Origin: Pseudanabaena sp. FACHB-2040
GTDB lineage: Bacteria > Cyanobacteriota > Cyanobacteriia > Phormidesmidales > Phormidesmidaceae
DNA: 64,000 nucleotides
Direction of reading: 5' to 3'
Assembly: GCF_014696715.1 (NCBI RefSeq)
Contig: NZ_JACJQO010000005.1
Span: forward strand, 868,001-932,000
The notes beneath the pieces are model-generated. The model ran no database searches and was not told where the DNA came from. It saw only the letters and a program-made list of their open reading frames with translations. Below, piece by piece: positions 26,348-36,067 of the stretch. The number at the start of each line of letters is the position of its first letter. The first letter of the stretch is position 1. A program made the translations under genes and the position numbers.

Positions 26348-28870
26348 TCAAAAGCCAAGTATTAGCCACCAAAGGCTAACACCTAGGGCAAATATGCTGA
26401 CATGCTGAGGCCACAGCTGGCGCAGCGGCTGACGGGCAATTTTTTGGGTAAACCAAACCGCCAATAGCAGGCCTAGCAGCAGCGTGGCACCCTGGAGAAA
26501 GGCAATCACGGCGGGGTGAGCCACCCAAACTGGCAGGTTGCCTGAGAGGCCCACGGTCGCCAGAGAAACTGGCAGCACTCGCCCCCCCTCATCCAGGCCC
26601 AGCCGCAGGTAGTGGGCTAAATTCGCTGCCCATACCAGCGGCAGATAGCCATAGGCCAAGGTGAGAAAGGGTCTGGGCTTACAGGCAGGCCGGAGCCGGT
26701 GCTGGAGCTTGAGCATGAGCTGGGCCAAGAGGGGTGCGATCGCACCTACCCCCAACAGCCCCACCGACAGCAACGCGTGCCCTCCCTGAGCCGAGAGATC
26801 CCAGGTATAGCCGAGGCGAGCCTGCAGCTCTGGCAGCCGATGCAGATACACTGCTCCCAGCAGCAGAAACATCAAAGCCACCTCGTAGGAGCGCGGCACG
26901 TGGGTTGTCCACAGCTCAATGCCGGGGGGCCGCAGGTTCACCTCCACCGAGCGGTGGGGACAAGCTTTGAGGCAGGTCATACAGAGCACACAGTCGCGGT
27001 TATCTTCAAGCTGGGCCGGGTGGGAGTAGAGGGGGCAGCCATTGGTTTCTTGGCCTTCTCCTTTTTGGGGGCCACCCTTGTAGCACTGGTAGGTGGTGCA
27101 CTCGGCTGAGCAGGTGCCTTGCTGCGCCCGCAGTTCGGTCATCGAGAGCTTAGCAAATAGACCGTTCATGCCGCCAATCGGGCAGAGATAGCGGCACCAA
27201 AAGCGGCGCTCAAATAGGGCCGAAAAGATCATGGCTCCAGCGGTAATCAGCAGCAGCAGGCAGGCTGATAGGTAGGCCGAATTTTCTAGATGCCAGACCT
27301 CTTCCCAAATTAAAATCAGGGCAAATAGGCCAAAGAGAAACCAGCCGCCCCAGCGCTCAGCCTGCTGCCGGGGCCAGCGCCGCAGCTTGCCTGGAAACAG
27401 CCATTGGGAAAGCTTTTGAGTAACTTCTCCGTAGATCATAAAAGGGCAAACCGCACACCAAAGCCGCCCCACAAAAGGAAAGCCCAGCAGCACCAGGGGC
27501 CACCACCAGGCCCAGAAAACTAGCAGGGCCACATTGCGATCGCGCGTTTGCGGCCCCCAAAACAGTAGCCCTATCACCAGGGCAAAAACCCACAGCGTAA
27601 AGCCATAGTTAATCCGATCGGGCCACCAGGGGCTCCGCAAAAACCGCCGTAGCTGGGGGTAAGCATTGAGCAAATTCAGCCGAAACTGCTTTTTCTTGCT
27701 TTGAGAGGGCCAGATCAGCTCCTCAGTGATGGTGCCTCCAGTGACCATTTGGGCCACAGCCCGCTCGACCAGGTTCTCTAGCTCCCGCAGGTTGTTGGGA
27801 AAGTCGTAAGCCTGCAGGCGGCGAATCGCCTCTGGCGACACCCGCACTCGCCCCATGCGCCGCTGCCGACAGACCAAGTTGAGGTAGTAGTCAATCTGGT
27901 CGCTGATGTCGGCCTTACGCACTCGTAGGGGCGGCACCTTGAGGATGTGGGCCACAGCGCCATCTAGGGCAGGCGTCGCTTTTTCAGAGATTAAGATGAG
28001 GCGGGCCTGAGATGTCTTTTCGGATGGCTGCGGTTCTTCGGGGCGGGGAACAGGGCGATAGGTTTGGGTGCGCAAGAGAGTTGCGATCGCGCCCACCAAT
28101 TCCTTCGGCAGATCCTGCGTATTGTTGAGAATCAGCGTGCCCCGCCCCAGTGCCTCCAGTAGGCCCGGCTTGCCTCCCGCTCGGCCAAACAGATCAGCGC
28201 CATTGGCCTGAAGCTTAGAGCAGTCTATTCGCACAATCGACTCGCGCCGCTCAGCAGAGCCAAAGTGGATCAGGGCCGCCAGGTTGTCTTTTTCTAGACC
28301 CGGCTCGCCAAAAATAAGGACTGGCTCACGGTGGCTAGAGCAATCGCGCACCTGCTGCCGCAACCGCACTGCATAACGGCTCTTGCCAATCACACCTCGC
28401 TTGGCCTTAGCCACCAGGTAGGGCCGCAGAATTACCTGCCGCTCCTGCTCATAGTCCAGCTCAGAAGACAGCCGCCTAAAAGCTTCTAGCAGCTGGCGAG
28501 TAAAAGTCTGGAGAATATCGGGATGGCGGTTGAGGATGACCTGCACCTGCTCGGCACTGACAAATCCCGTGCGGGCCTCGCTCAGCGTCACCACCGTTTT
28601 TTCAACCAGTTGCTCCAGCAGCAGCGCCTCTAAATTAATGATTGCTCCCGGCAAAAAGCCGACGTTTCCAGAGATGGGGCCTTGCGTTTCAATCTGGCCC
28701 TCTAGCAAGATATAAAGCCCGTCAGCCGCTGCCCCAGCCTCGGCCAAAGTCTTACCGGCGGGCAGAGTGCGCTCCTCAATGGCGGCGGCGACTGCAGCCA
28801 AACTGGCGGGGCTAAGCAGGCCAAGGGAAGTATTTTCCTGCAACCAAGTGACAGAGTTCGATACAGTCAT
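26348..28870 (-). CDS. cNMP-like + degenerate sigma-54 AAA + polyferredoxin membrane protein
   Basis: An 840-residue mosaic. Residues 10-150 are a cyclic-nucleotide-type domain (LPAGKTLAEAGAAADGLYILLEGQI). Residues 160-388 look like a sigma-54 activator AAA domain (VPPLRVRKADI, LRELENLVERAV) but lack key parts: Walker A is GEPGLEKDN without the invariant lysine context, Walker B reads LILNNTQDL with N for the acidic pair, and the GAFTGA loop is absent. Residues 420-840 are a NosR/NapH-like membrane module with about eight helices and Fe-S cysteines (C472, C475, C559, C563, C587, C591, C596, C612, and CVLCMTCLKACP at 627-638). Cyanobacteria lack sigma-54, so a sensor or redox role replaces transcription activation (inference). 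Confidence 0.85.
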   Translation of the reverse strand: MTVSNSVTWLQENTSLGLLSPASLAAVAAAIEERTLPAGKTLAEAGAAADGLYILLEGQIETQGPISGNVGFLPGAIINLEALLLEQLVEKTVVTLSEARTGFVSAEQVQVILNRHPDILQTFTRQLLEAFRRLSSELDYEQERQVILRPYLVAKAKRGVIGKSRYAVRLRQQVRDCSSHREPVLIFGEPGLEKDNLAALIHFGSAERRESIVRIDCSKLQANGADLFGRAGGKPGLLEALGRGTLILNNTQDLPKELVGAIATLLRTQTYRPVPRPEEPQPSEKTSQARLILISEKATPALDGAVAHILKVPPLRVRKADISDQIDYYLNLVCRQRRMGRVRVSPEAIRRLQAYDFPNNLRELENLVERAVAQMVTGGTITEELIWPSQSKKKQFRLNLLNAYPQLRRFLRSPWWPDRINYGFTLWVFALVIGLLFWGPQTRDRNVALLVFWAWWWPLVLLGFPFVGRLWCAVCPFMIYGEVTQKLSQWLFPGKLRRWPRQQAERWGGWFLFGLFALILIWEEVWHLENSAYLSACLLLLITAGAMIFSALFERRFWCRYLCPIGGMNGLFAKLSMTELRAQQGTCSAECTTYQCYKGGPQKGEGQETNGCPLYSHPAQLEDNRDCVLCMTCLKACPHRSVEVNLRPPGIELWTTHVPRSYEVALMFLLLGAVYLHRLPELQARLGYTWDLSAQGGHALLSVGLLGVGAIAPLLAQLMLKLQHRLRPACKPRPFLTLAYGYLPLVWAANLAHYLRLGLDEGGRVLPVSLATVGLSGNLPVWVAHPAVIAFLQGATLLLGLLLAVWFTQKIARQPLRQLWPQHVSIFALGVSLWWLILGF

Positions 28871-28900
28871 GGCAGTACAGAGGAAGCGGGAGTAAATGCA

Positions 28901-28996
28901 GTGATCGAGTGGAGCAGCCTCTGGGTGCCGCTAGCGCTGTTGGGGCTAATTGGGCTGGCAGCAATTTACTTTTCTAGTCTGGAGCAGCGGCCTTAA
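28901..28996 (+). CDS. Possible 31-residue single-helix membrane peptide
   Basis: A GTG-initiated frame of 31 codons ends at TAA. The translation is a short polar N-terminus (VIEWSS), one hydrophobic helix (LWVPLALLGLIGLAAIYF) and a short charged end (SSLEQRP). A purine-rich GAGGAAGCGGGAG lies 9-22 bases upstream. It is divergent from the 840-residue fusion gene, 30 bases away. The size and layout resemble small subunits of photosynthetic or respiratory membrane complexes, but I cannot match it to PetG, PetL, PetN, PsbI, PsbM, PsbT or Ycf12. It may also be chance. Confidence 0.4.
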   Translation: MIEWSSLWVPLALLGLIGLAAIYFSSLEQRP

Positions 28997-29139
28997 GGCC
29001 CGAAGCAAGCGCGGGCAGCCCCCAGCCCTGCCAGATTAGGCTAACAGCCCTGACCGATTCCATCACCGTAGCTTTACTTTTCCAGACAAATCGATTGCTG
29101 AGGTTGATAGATGCGATCGCATCTCCCCTCTCCAAAACC

Positions 29140-29637
29140 TCAGCCCTTACAGTGCTCCAGAATTTGCCCCATTTTGTAGAGGTGAGGCTCATCCGGGCGG
29201 GCCTGAAAAATCTGCTGAGCCAGATCGACAAAGGCCCTATCCAAGCTAGCCCCATCACGAATAGTCTTGCTGGCAGCATAGTAGGCCAGCATAGGCGGCA
29301 TATCTAACTCTTCAGTTTCTCCCGTGTGCAGGCGCGATGGCTGACGCTGCCAGAGCAACACCTTCCCCCGCAGGGTAAACTGGCACCAGTTAATATGCTC
29401 TGGAATAACCTCGTCTAAAAAGCTTTGGGGATCGGCTTGAAAAGCCAGTTCAAACACTACGTCGAAGTAGGGCTCTTTCCCCTGGTACCAGAGGCGATAC
29501 CCAGCTTGGGCTCCTGCCTTCATCAAGCCGGTATCAATGCGGCGCAGGGACTGGGCTAAGACCTGGATATCCTGCTCACTTAGATGGGCAATCCGGCTAA
29601 AGGAATCGGAGCCGGACGAGCCAGAAGCTGCTGTCAT
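29140..29637 (-). CDS. Conserved hypothetical protein
   Basis: A 165-residue soluble protein. The body from about residue 15 to 155 is mixed alpha/beta with HLSEQDIQVLAQSLRRIDTG, AGYRLWYQGKEPYFDVVFEL and WCQFTLRGKVLLW. One cysteine is in the core and one near the C-terminus; there is no signal or membrane helix. I recognise the pattern as a conserved cyanobacterial protein without a known role. It lies 87 bases downstream of the DUF4168 gene on the same strand and may be co-transcribed. Confidence 0.7.
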   Translation of the reverse strand: MTAASGSSGSDSFSRIAHLSEQDIQVLAQSLRRIDTGLMKAGAQAGYRLWYQGKEPYFDVVFELAFQADPQSFLDEVIPEHINWCQFTLRGKVLLWQRQPSRLHTGETEELDMPPMLAYYAASKTIRDGASLDRAFVDLAQQIFQARPDEPHLYKMGQILEHCKG

Positions 29638-29724
29638 TTCAAATCCCTTGGAAGATAGGGGCTACCTCCATTATTGGCAGATAGCCGAGACAATTCCGGA
29701 CGGATTCTACACTTCAAACGGCCT

Positions 29725-30132
29725 TTAAAGGTTCGTTTCCTCCACCTGGGCCAGCACCCGCTCCCGAAAGTCGGGATCAGTATTGGCCAGACCCAACAGC
29801 TGCCAATACTCCGGCTGAGTCAAACCAGCCTGCTCAATCAGCGCGTAGGCTTCGGCCTGAATCTTCTCCTGCAGCTGGATAGATTCGGTTTCGGTTTCGG
29901 CGCGCTGCAGGTCAGTTTCCCACTTGCCAACCAAGTCAACGATCGCCAGATAAGCCTGCACAAACTTGCTCACCCGCTCCGAAGGAATGTCGCTGGCATC
30001 GGGCTGAGATTTAACCGGAATTGCAGGTGGTAGATCGGAGCCGATCTCCGCTGCTGCTGCCCAGCCAGGCTGTCCGAGAAGCAGTAGGCAACAGAGGGCT
30101 AACGCATTGAGCCTCCTCCCCCATCTGAGCAT
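29725..30132 (-). CDS. DUF4168 exported protein
   Basis: A 135-residue secreted or periplasmic protein. The signal peptide is at about 1-28 (RRLNALALCCLLLLGQPGWAAAA, cleavage near AAA-E). The mature part is a helical DUF4168 domain (RVSKFVQAYLAIVDLVGKWE, then PEYWQLLGLANTDPDFRERV). ATG 30132 is chosen because it starts the signal peptide directly; an upstream start (30240) would bury it. The function of the family is unknown. Confidence 0.8.
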   Translation of the reverse strand: MLRWGRRLNALALCCLLLLGQPGWAAAAEIGSDLPPAIPVKSQPDASDIPSERVSKFVQAYLAIVDLVGKWETDLQRAETETESIQLQEKIQAEAYALIEQAGLTQPEYWQLLGLANTDPDFRERVLAQVEETNL

Positions 30133-30392
30133 GACAGCTACCTGTGCTAACCAGCAGTTCAGCCGCTCTCCCCAGTCACCCCACATGGCTAGCAAATTTT
30201 GGAGCCAAGGCCAAGCCACTATCCCTCCAGAGCAGTCCACCCTTCATCTTAGCGACCTCTTGGGGGAGTCTTCCATGCTTGCTGGCGGGGCAAACCCAGG
30301 AGAAGCCGCCTTTCCGGCGTGAAACTGAATAACCGCGTATAGTTAAACTATGGCCTAGGCATATATACGCAAGTGTTAATAGGGAAATAAGT

Positions 30393-30680
30393 ATGGCGGG
30401 CAACGAGACCCCTCAAGTACACGCCAGCGGCACGCTGTCAGAACGAGAACTGCAAATCGTTGAACTGGTTGCTGCGGGACTAACCAATCAAGAAATTTCT
30501 GAACAGCTGGAGATCAGCAAACGAACGGTCGATAACCATATCAGCAACATTCTCACCAAGACGGCGACAGGCAACCGGGTGGCCTTGGTGCGCTGGGCGC
30601 TGCAGTGGGGCAAAGTCTGCATTGACGAAGTCAACTGCTGCACCCTGCCCACACCTGAAACGAAGAAAGCTGCGCCTTAA
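30393..30680 (+). CDS. pedR: PedR-like LuxR-type regulator
   Basis: A 95-residue protein that is almost only a LuxR-type helix-turn-helix (LSERELQIVELVAAGLTNQEISEQL, then ISKRTVDNHISNILTKT). In Synechocystis, PedR (a protein of this size) senses photosynthetic electron transport through a C-terminal cysteine reduced by thioredoxin. Here cysteines lie at 76, 82 and 83, in the matching tail. It stands alone, with an AT-rich promoter region containing TAGTTAAACTA near 30341-30351. Redox control via the cysteines is inferred from that homology. Confidence 0.8.
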   Translation: MAGNETPQVHASGTLSERELQIVELVAAGLTNQEISEQLEISKRTVDNHISNILTKTATGNRVALVRWALQWGKVCIDEVNCCTLPTPETKKAAP

Positions 30681-30848
30681 CGGCGTAGGGCCTATCCTTT
30701 CCTACCCGAGGCTGCAGGTTGAAGAGCAGATTCGCCCTACCTGCCATACCAACTGGAGATGTTCCTAACGGCGATTCCCCTCAGCTCAAGCCTAACCGCT
30801 CTCGTTTGCCGCTAGAATCTAAAGCCTGCCCATGTCAGGGATGATTTT

Positions 30849-32165
30849 ATGGAGACGCTGCAATCACTTACGGGAACTGAAGATATTCTGCCTAAGCCTC
30901 AGTTGGTCGGGCAGGATATCAAAGTGGCCGACATCAGTACCTGGCAGCGGGTAGAAGCAGCCGCCAGAGACATCTTCCATCGAGCTGCCTATCGGGAAAT
31001 TCGTACCCCTATTTTTGAGCAAACAGCGCTGTTTGAACGGGGCATTGGCGAGGCGACCGATGTGGTGGGCAAGGAGATGTACACCTTCAAAGATCGCAGC
31101 GATCGCTCCCTTACCCTGCGCCCAGAAGGCACCGCTGGCGTGGTGCGGGCCTTCATTCAGCAAAGTCTTTACGCCCAGGGCGGCGTGCAGCGGCTTTGGT
31201 ATACCGGCCCGATGTTTCGCTATGAACGGCCCCAAAAAGGGCGACAGCGGCAGTTTCACCAGGTTGGCGTAGAGGTGCTGGGCAGCCGCGATCCGCGCGC
31301 CGATGTCGAGGTGTTGGCCCTAGCGACCGATCTGCTACAGACTCTAGGGCTCCGCAACCTGACCTTCTTCCTCAACTCAGTGGGCAACCCTGAAGATCGG
31401 GCCAGATACCGAGAGGCTCTGGTAGCCTACCTCACCCCCTACAAAGACCAGCTCGACTCAGACTCCCAAGATCGCCTCAGCCGCAACCCGCTAAGAATTT
31501 TAGACAGTAAAGACGAAAAGACCCAGGCGATTGCCCAGGCTGCGCCGAGCATTTTAGACTACCTGGGCGACGATTCTCGGCGGCACTTCGACAGTGTGCA
31601 GCAGCAGTTGACGGATCTCGGCATTGCTTTTGAGCTGAACCCTCGCCTAGTGCGCGGCCTAGACTACTACACCCACACTGCCTTTGAAATCCAGTCCAGC
31701 GATCTGGGGGCTCAAGCCACCGTCTGCGGCGGTGGTCGCTACGACGGCTTGGTCAAGGAACTGGGCGGACCCGACACTCCAGCCGTCGGCTGGGCCATCG
31801 GTCTAGAGCGGCTAACCCTGCTGCTAGAAACTCTCAACCCAGCCGCCGCCCCTACAGTGGACCTATACGTCGTCTCCCGAGGCGAAAAAGCCGAATCTAA
31901 CGGCCTGCTACTGGCTCAAAAGCTGCGCGGAGCCGGATTTGCAGTGGAGCTAGATCTGAGCGCCGCCGCCTTTGGCAAACAGTTTAAGCGAGCCGACCGC
32001 AGCGGAGCTGCCGCCTGCCTGATCTTGGGCGACGCCGAAGCCGAAAACGGCACCGTTCAGCTCAAGTGGCTGCAGAGCGGAGAACAGTTGGAGCTGACTC
32101 AGGCTGATTTGCTAGCGGATGTGGAGGGGTTGCGATCGCAACTGCGTGCAGCTAGAGAGGTGTAA
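30849..32165 (+). CDS. hisS: Histidyl-tRNA synthetase
   Basis: This 438-residue class II aminoacyl-tRNA synthetase charges tRNA-His. Motif 2 is [17 protein letters not shown] at about 118-134; the histidine-specific signature [13 protein letters not shown] is near 265-277; motif 3 ([11 protein letters not shown]) is near 318. The C-terminal anticodon-binding domain is complete. The ATG at 30849 gives a slightly extended N-terminus ([16 protein letters not shown]) compared with short bacterial forms. Confidence 0.96.
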   Translation: METLQSLTGTEDILPKPQLVGQDIKVADISTWQRVEAAARDIFHRAAYREIRTPIFEQTALFERGIGEATDVVGKEMYTFKDRSDRSLTLRPEGTAGVVRAFIQQSLYAQGGVQRLWYTGPMFRYERPQKGRQRQFHQVGVEVLGSRDPRADVEVLALATDLLQTLGLRNLTFFLNSVGNPEDRARYREALVAYLTPYKDQLDSDSQDRLSRNPLRILDSKDEKTQAIAQAAPSILDYLGDDSRRHFDSVQQQLTDLGIAFELNPRLVRGLDYYTHTAFEIQSSDLGAQATVCGGGRYDGLVKELGGPDTPAVGWAIGLERLTLLLETLNPAAAPTVDLYVVSRGEKAESNGLLLAQKLRGAGFAVELDLSAAAFGKQFKRADRSGAAACLILGDAEAENGTVQLKWLQSGEQLELTQADLLADVEGLRSQLRAAREV

Positions 32166-32211
32166 GAGGAGACGCGGGGAAGTTCTCCCACCGCCCCTTC
32201 TCCTGCTGCCC

Positions 32212-33639
32212 CTATCCCAGAACTGCCTGCGCCAGCCCCAAATAAATCAACAGCCCCACAACATCTACGACTGTGGTGATAAACGGCGCTGACATGAGAG
32301 CTGGGTCAAAACCTAGGGCTTTAAACAGGAAGGGTAGGGCGGCACCGATGGCGGCAGCAGTCGCTGCGATCGCAACCATGCTTCCCCCCACAATCAGGGC
32401 CAAGGGCGTTTGCCCCAGCACCAGCAGCACCAGCACCAGCCCTAAAATGCCCAGCAGCAGGCCCAGCAGGCCGCCTGAGAGCAGTTCTCGCAGCACGACG
32501 ACAGCAGGCTGGCGGTAGCGCAGCTCATCGGTACTAAGGCCGCGAATCACCACAGTAGAAGACTGAGCACCGACATTGCCCCCGGCGTCAATTAGTAGCG
32601 GGGCAAAAAAGGTAAGGCTGATCAGCTGGCTCAGCAAATTAACGTGACGGCTAAGAATAAAAATCGTGATGGCGTTGGTCAGCAGCAGGATTACCAGCCA
32701 GGGAATCCGCTGGCTGGTCGCTGCCAGCAGCCCGCTCTGGAAATAAGTCTCTCCGGCAGGCTGGACGCCGCCCATTTTGTAAATGTCTTCCGTGAATTCT
32801 TCCTGCACGATGTCGAGAGCATCATCGACGGTGATCACGCCCAGCAAGTTTTGCTCTCGATCTACGACGGGCAGGGCAATCAGGTCGTAGCGCTGGATCA
32901 GGTCAGCGACCGCTTCCTGATCGGTATCCGTATCGGCATAGACCACATCTCGGCCCATAATGTCGCCGATTAGCTGGTCTGGGTAGGCTAACACCAGATC
33001 GCGAAACGACACAGTGCCCACTAGCCGCTTAGCCGCATCGGTGACATAGAGGTAGTAGCTAATCTCTACCTCGCGTGCTTTTTGGCGGACTCGTTCTTGG
33101 GCCTGAGCCACTGACAGATCCGCCTTCAGCGAAATGAACTCAGGTGTCATTAGCCGACCGGCTGTATTGGGTTGATAGCCCAGCAGCAGTGAAGTGGCGC
33201 GGCGCTCCTCCGAACTGAGTTGAGAGAGCATGCGCCGCACCAGTCGGGGCGGCAGCTCGTCAAACAGGCTGGCCCGGTCGTCGGGAGACATGTTCTCGAC
33301 CACCTCCAGCGCTTCCTGATCGCGGAACTGCTCAATCAGAGACTGCTGAATGTCAGAGCCGAGGTGCTCGTATACCTCAATCGCCTCGGCTTTGGGCAGC
33401 AGCCGGAAGGCAATCACCTGCATGGCTTGGGGCAAGCCCTCAATGGCTTCGGCAATGTCCACTTCCTGCACTGGACGTAGCAGGGTTTTGGCCCCTTCAA
33501 AGTTTTTTTGAGCCAGCAGAATTTCTAGCTGCGATCGCACCAGGTCACGCAGTTCGCTGCGGGAGCCCATTGGCTGTATTTCGGGTGACAAAGCAATCCC
33601 CCCATAGAGATGGCGACAGATTTGGCGAACAGCCGTCAC
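32212..33639 (-). CDS. mgtE: MgtE-family magnesium transporter
   Basis: A 475-residue Mg2+ channel. An N-terminal helical superdomain (about 30-145) and a CBS pair (about 155-275), the latter with DRASLFDELPPRLVRRML before it, form the Mg-sensing cytosolic part. The C-terminal 190 residues hold about five helices, with LIDAGGNVGAQSSTVVIRGL carrying the conserved GGN region. The start is a GTG at 33639; an internal ATG at 33570 would shorten the protein by 23 residues. It is divergent from cofH with only 37 bases between starts, so the two promoters must overlap. Confidence 0.93.
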   Translation of the reverse strand: MTAVRQICRHLYGGIALSPEIQPMGSRSELRDLVRSQLEILLAQKNFEGAKTLLRPVQEVDIAEAIEGLPQAMQVIAFRLLPKAEAIEVYEHLGSDIQQSLIEQFRDQEALEVVENMSPDDRASLFDELPPRLVRRMLSQLSSEERRATSLLLGYQPNTAGRLMTPEFISLKADLSVAQAQERVRQKAREVEISYYLYVTDAAKRLVGTVSFRDLVLAYPDQLIGDIMGRDVVYADTDTDQEAVADLIQRYDLIALPVVDREQNLLGVITVDDALDIVQEEFTEDIYKMGGVQPAGETYFQSGLLAATSQRIPWLVILLLTNAITIFILSRHVNLLSQLISLTFFAPLLIDAGGNVGAQSSTVVIRGLSTDELRYRQPAVVVLRELLSGGLLGLLLGILGLVLVLLVLGQTPLALIVGGSMVAIAATAAAIGAALPFLFKALGFDPALMSAPFITTVVDVVGLLIYLGLAQAVLG

Positions 33640-33676
33640 AATTGATATTAAGACGGTGAGGCACTAGGTAACGCGA

Positions 33677-34906
33677 ATGGCAACAGCGGTAGAGGCAATT
33701 CTTGAACAGGCAGTGGCCGGAGCCGATATTTCACCCGAGCAGGGGCTGACACTCCTGCGCCAGCAAGACCCGGCTGAAAGGGGTCAAGACCAGCCCTCGG
33801 AGGCCATTGCAGCCATTCGCACCGCTGCTGACAGGCTCCGTCAGCGCCAGACAAGCGATACCGTAACCTACGTCGTCAACCGCAACCTCAACTACACCAA
33901 CATCTGTGAGCAGCACTGCAGCTTCTGCGCCTTTCGCCGTGACTCAGAGCAGGTAGGGGCGTACTGGCTCGACTGGGGCGTGGTGTTGGAAAAAGCGGCG
34001 GACGGTGTGCAGCGGGGCGCGACAGAGATTTGCATGCAGGGCGGGTTAAACCCCTACGCCAAAGTCGAGGGCAGCTCTCTTAAGTATTACCTACAGCTTA
34101 TCCGCACGATCAAAGATGAGTTTCCCGACCTGCACCTGCACGCCTTTTCGCCGCAGGAGGTGCAGTTCATCGCCCGTGAAGACGGACTGAGCTACAAAGA
34201 TGTGCTGCTGGCCCTGCAGGACGGGGGCGTTGGCTCTCTACCTGGTACCGCTGCCGAGGTGCTAGACGACGAAGTGCGCAAAGTGCTTTGCCCCGAAAAA
34301 ATCAATAGCGCCACCTGGCTAGAAATCATTGCTTTAGCGCATCAGATCGGCCTGCCCACCACCAGCACAATGCTCTCAGGCCACATTGAAACCCCCGAAC
34401 AGCAAATTCGCCACCTAGATCGGCTGCGGACCCTACAGCGCCAGTCCCGCGAGGCAGGGTATCCCACCGCCATTACCGAATTTATCCTGCTGCCTTTTAT
34501 CGGCCAGGAAGCGCCCAAGCCCTTGAGAAAGCGGGTCGGGCGAGACCAACCCGTGCTAGCCGATGCCCTGCTACTCACAGCAGTCGCCCGCATTTATCTA
34601 GGTAACTGGATTACCAACCACCAGCCCAGCTGGGTGAAGCTGGGCCTGAGTGGGGCTACCGAAGCCCTGCGCTGGGGCTGCAACGACCTGGGCGGCACTT
34701 TGATGGAAGAGCACATTACGTCAATGGCTGGGGCGCAGGGGGGCACCTGTCTGTCAGTCGCAGAGTTGAGGGGTGCGATCGCATCTCTCAATCGCCCTGC
34801 TCAGCAGCGCGATACCCTCTATAATTCAGTTTCCATCAGCCCTACCGCCGACACTGGATACACCGACCTGGCCCGACAGTCCCTCAGCCACAGCCCCACC
34901 GCCTGA
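33677..34906 (+). CDS. cofH: CofH, FO synthase subunit 2
   Basis: A 409-residue radical SAM enzyme that, with CofG, makes the deazaflavin FO, the chromophore of cyanobacterial photolyases and F420 precursor. The cluster motif is CEQHCSFC (C77, C81, C84). [13 protein letters not shown] and [14 protein letters not shown] are family blocks. CofG is not in the window, fitting the split arrangement. The last 88 bases overlap the antisense end of the next gene. Confidence 0.94.
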   Translation: MATAVEAILEQAVAGADISPEQGLTLLRQQDPAERGQDQPSEAIAAIRTAADRLRQRQTSDTVTYVVNRNLNYTNICEQHCSFCAFRRDSEQVGAYWLDWGVVLEKAADGVQRGATEICMQGGLNPYAKVEGSSLKYYLQLIRTIKDEFPDLHLHAFSPQEVQFIAREDGLSYKDVLLALQDGGVGSLPGTAAEVLDDEVRKVLCPEKINSATWLEIIALAHQIGLPTTSTMLSGHIETPEQQIRHLDRLRTLQRQSREAGYPTAITEFILLPFIGQEAPKPLRKRVGRDQPVLADALLLTAVARIYLGNWITNHQPSWVKLGLSGATEALRWGCNDLGGTLMEEHITSMAGAQGGTCLSVAELRGAIASLNRPAQQRDTLYNSVSISPTADTGYTDLARQSLSHSPTA

Positions 34907-35466
34907 CCAATAATGCCGTCGGTGCTGTCTTGGGGCGGACTGGGCGCTCTCCCTGCCGCCGGGTAAGGCCCCACACTAGAAAACATAAAAACCATCAGCC
35001 ACCCACGATCGCTAGGGGCTAAAAACAGCCAGTGATAGTGCTGCAGCAGAACCGCCTGTTCATTGACGTACTGCCGCTCCAGAGTCGTGAAAAAAACCTG
35101 AGCAGTCGCTGCTTCTATCCCAGGCAGATCTCGAAATATTCGGTTTGACAGGTCAATCGGCTCTAGTTCCGGCTCCCCCACGACCAGCACCCCCCCAAAA
35201 GGCCACTCAGCGGCAGCTAGGCCGACTAGAGCGCGACTGGCCACCCGGTTGGCGTAGCCAGGCAAGTCTCGCACCAGTCCAGCGACCAGGGTCTCCAGAT
35301 CCTCCGGACAGGCTACCGAGGGGCGGATGTGGGGCACATTCGCCGGGGGAGATGGGACCGTTATCTCTGGTGACATAGCGCTGTAGGCCGGAGATACTCC
35401 TCCTAGCCCCAGCCCAACGAGGCCCATTATCCAAAGTGAATGACAGCCCCATCTGCACGGTCTCAT
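34819..35466 (-). CDS. Conserved hypothetical exported protein
   Basis: A 215-residue protein with a signal peptide at about 1-30 ([23 protein letters not shown]). The mature part contains [19 protein letters not shown], a [12 protein letters not shown] helix, and a C-terminus with [23 protein letters not shown] 35466 is preferred as it begins the signal peptide. The pattern is found in cyanobacterial hypotheticals, with no known function. Its 3' end runs 88 bases into the 3' end of cofH on the opposite strand. Confidence 0.75.
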   Translation of the reverse strand: MRPCRWGCHSLWIMGLVGLGLGGVSPAYSAMSPEITVPSPPANVPHIRPSVACPEDLETLVAGLVRDLPGYANRVASRALVGLAAAEWPFGGVLVVGEPELEPIDLSNRIFRDLPGIEAATAQVFFTTLERQYVNEQAVLLQHYHWLFLAPSDRGWLMVFMFSSVGPYPAAGRAPSPPQDSTDGIIGQAVGLWLRDCRARSVYPVSAVGLMETEL

Positions 35467-35632
35467 GTCTAGCCTCTGATGTTTACGGTGCAGCCTTATA
35501 CAGGCAAAGCTTTGTACATGCAATTGTTACAGGTTAGAAGTCCGTTCCGCCATCGTCTCTCCTACCTGCAGAGGAGCCACTACAAAAACCGTGCGAAACT
35601 GTATCGTTGCTAAAAAGTAAGGAATCGCAAAC

Positions 35633-36067
35633 GTGAGTATCGGTCTTTTGAGCCTAGTCGCTGTTTTTGGGGGAATCGCCATCGTTCTGCAAAGCCAGTT
35701 CATTGGGGTGATGGACAAGCAGCTAGGCACGTTGGAAAGCGTTTTTATCACCTATGCTGGGGGCGGTATTCTGGTGGCCCTGCTGATGCTGCTGGTTAGG
35801 GGGGGAAATCTGCGCGCATGGCAAACGCTACCCTGGTACGTCTACACATCAGGCGTGCTCGGGCTGCTAATCGTTAGCGTCATCAGCTATATCGTGCCGC
35901 GCTTGGGATTAGCTACCGCCTTCACCCTCATGGTGGCAACTCAATTTACGCTGGGTACCGTGATGGATCAATTCGGATTTTTGGGAGCAGAAATTCATCC
36001 GCTCACGCCCCTAAAGCTGGTCGGAACAGGGCTGCTGTTCTCTGGAGTTGTGCTGATTATTCGCTGA
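35633..36067 (+). CDS. DMT-superfamily transporter, YdcZ type
   Basis: A 144-residue membrane protein with four to five helices of the single-domain DMT_YdcZ family. The helices are at about 3-20, 37-58, 70-92, 95-112 and 128-143. Most DMT carriers have ten helices; this half-size form should work as a dimer. The start is GTG. The substrate is unknown. The stop overlaps the end of pyrF by 11 bases on the opposite strand. Confidence 0.8.
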   Translation: MSIGLLSLVAVFGGIAIVLQSQFIGVMDKQLGTLESVFITYAGGGILVALLMLLVRGGNLRAWQTLPWYVYTSGVLGLLIVSVISYIVPRLGLATAFTLMVATQFTLGTVMDQFGFLGAEIHPLTPLKLVGTGLLFSGVVLIIR

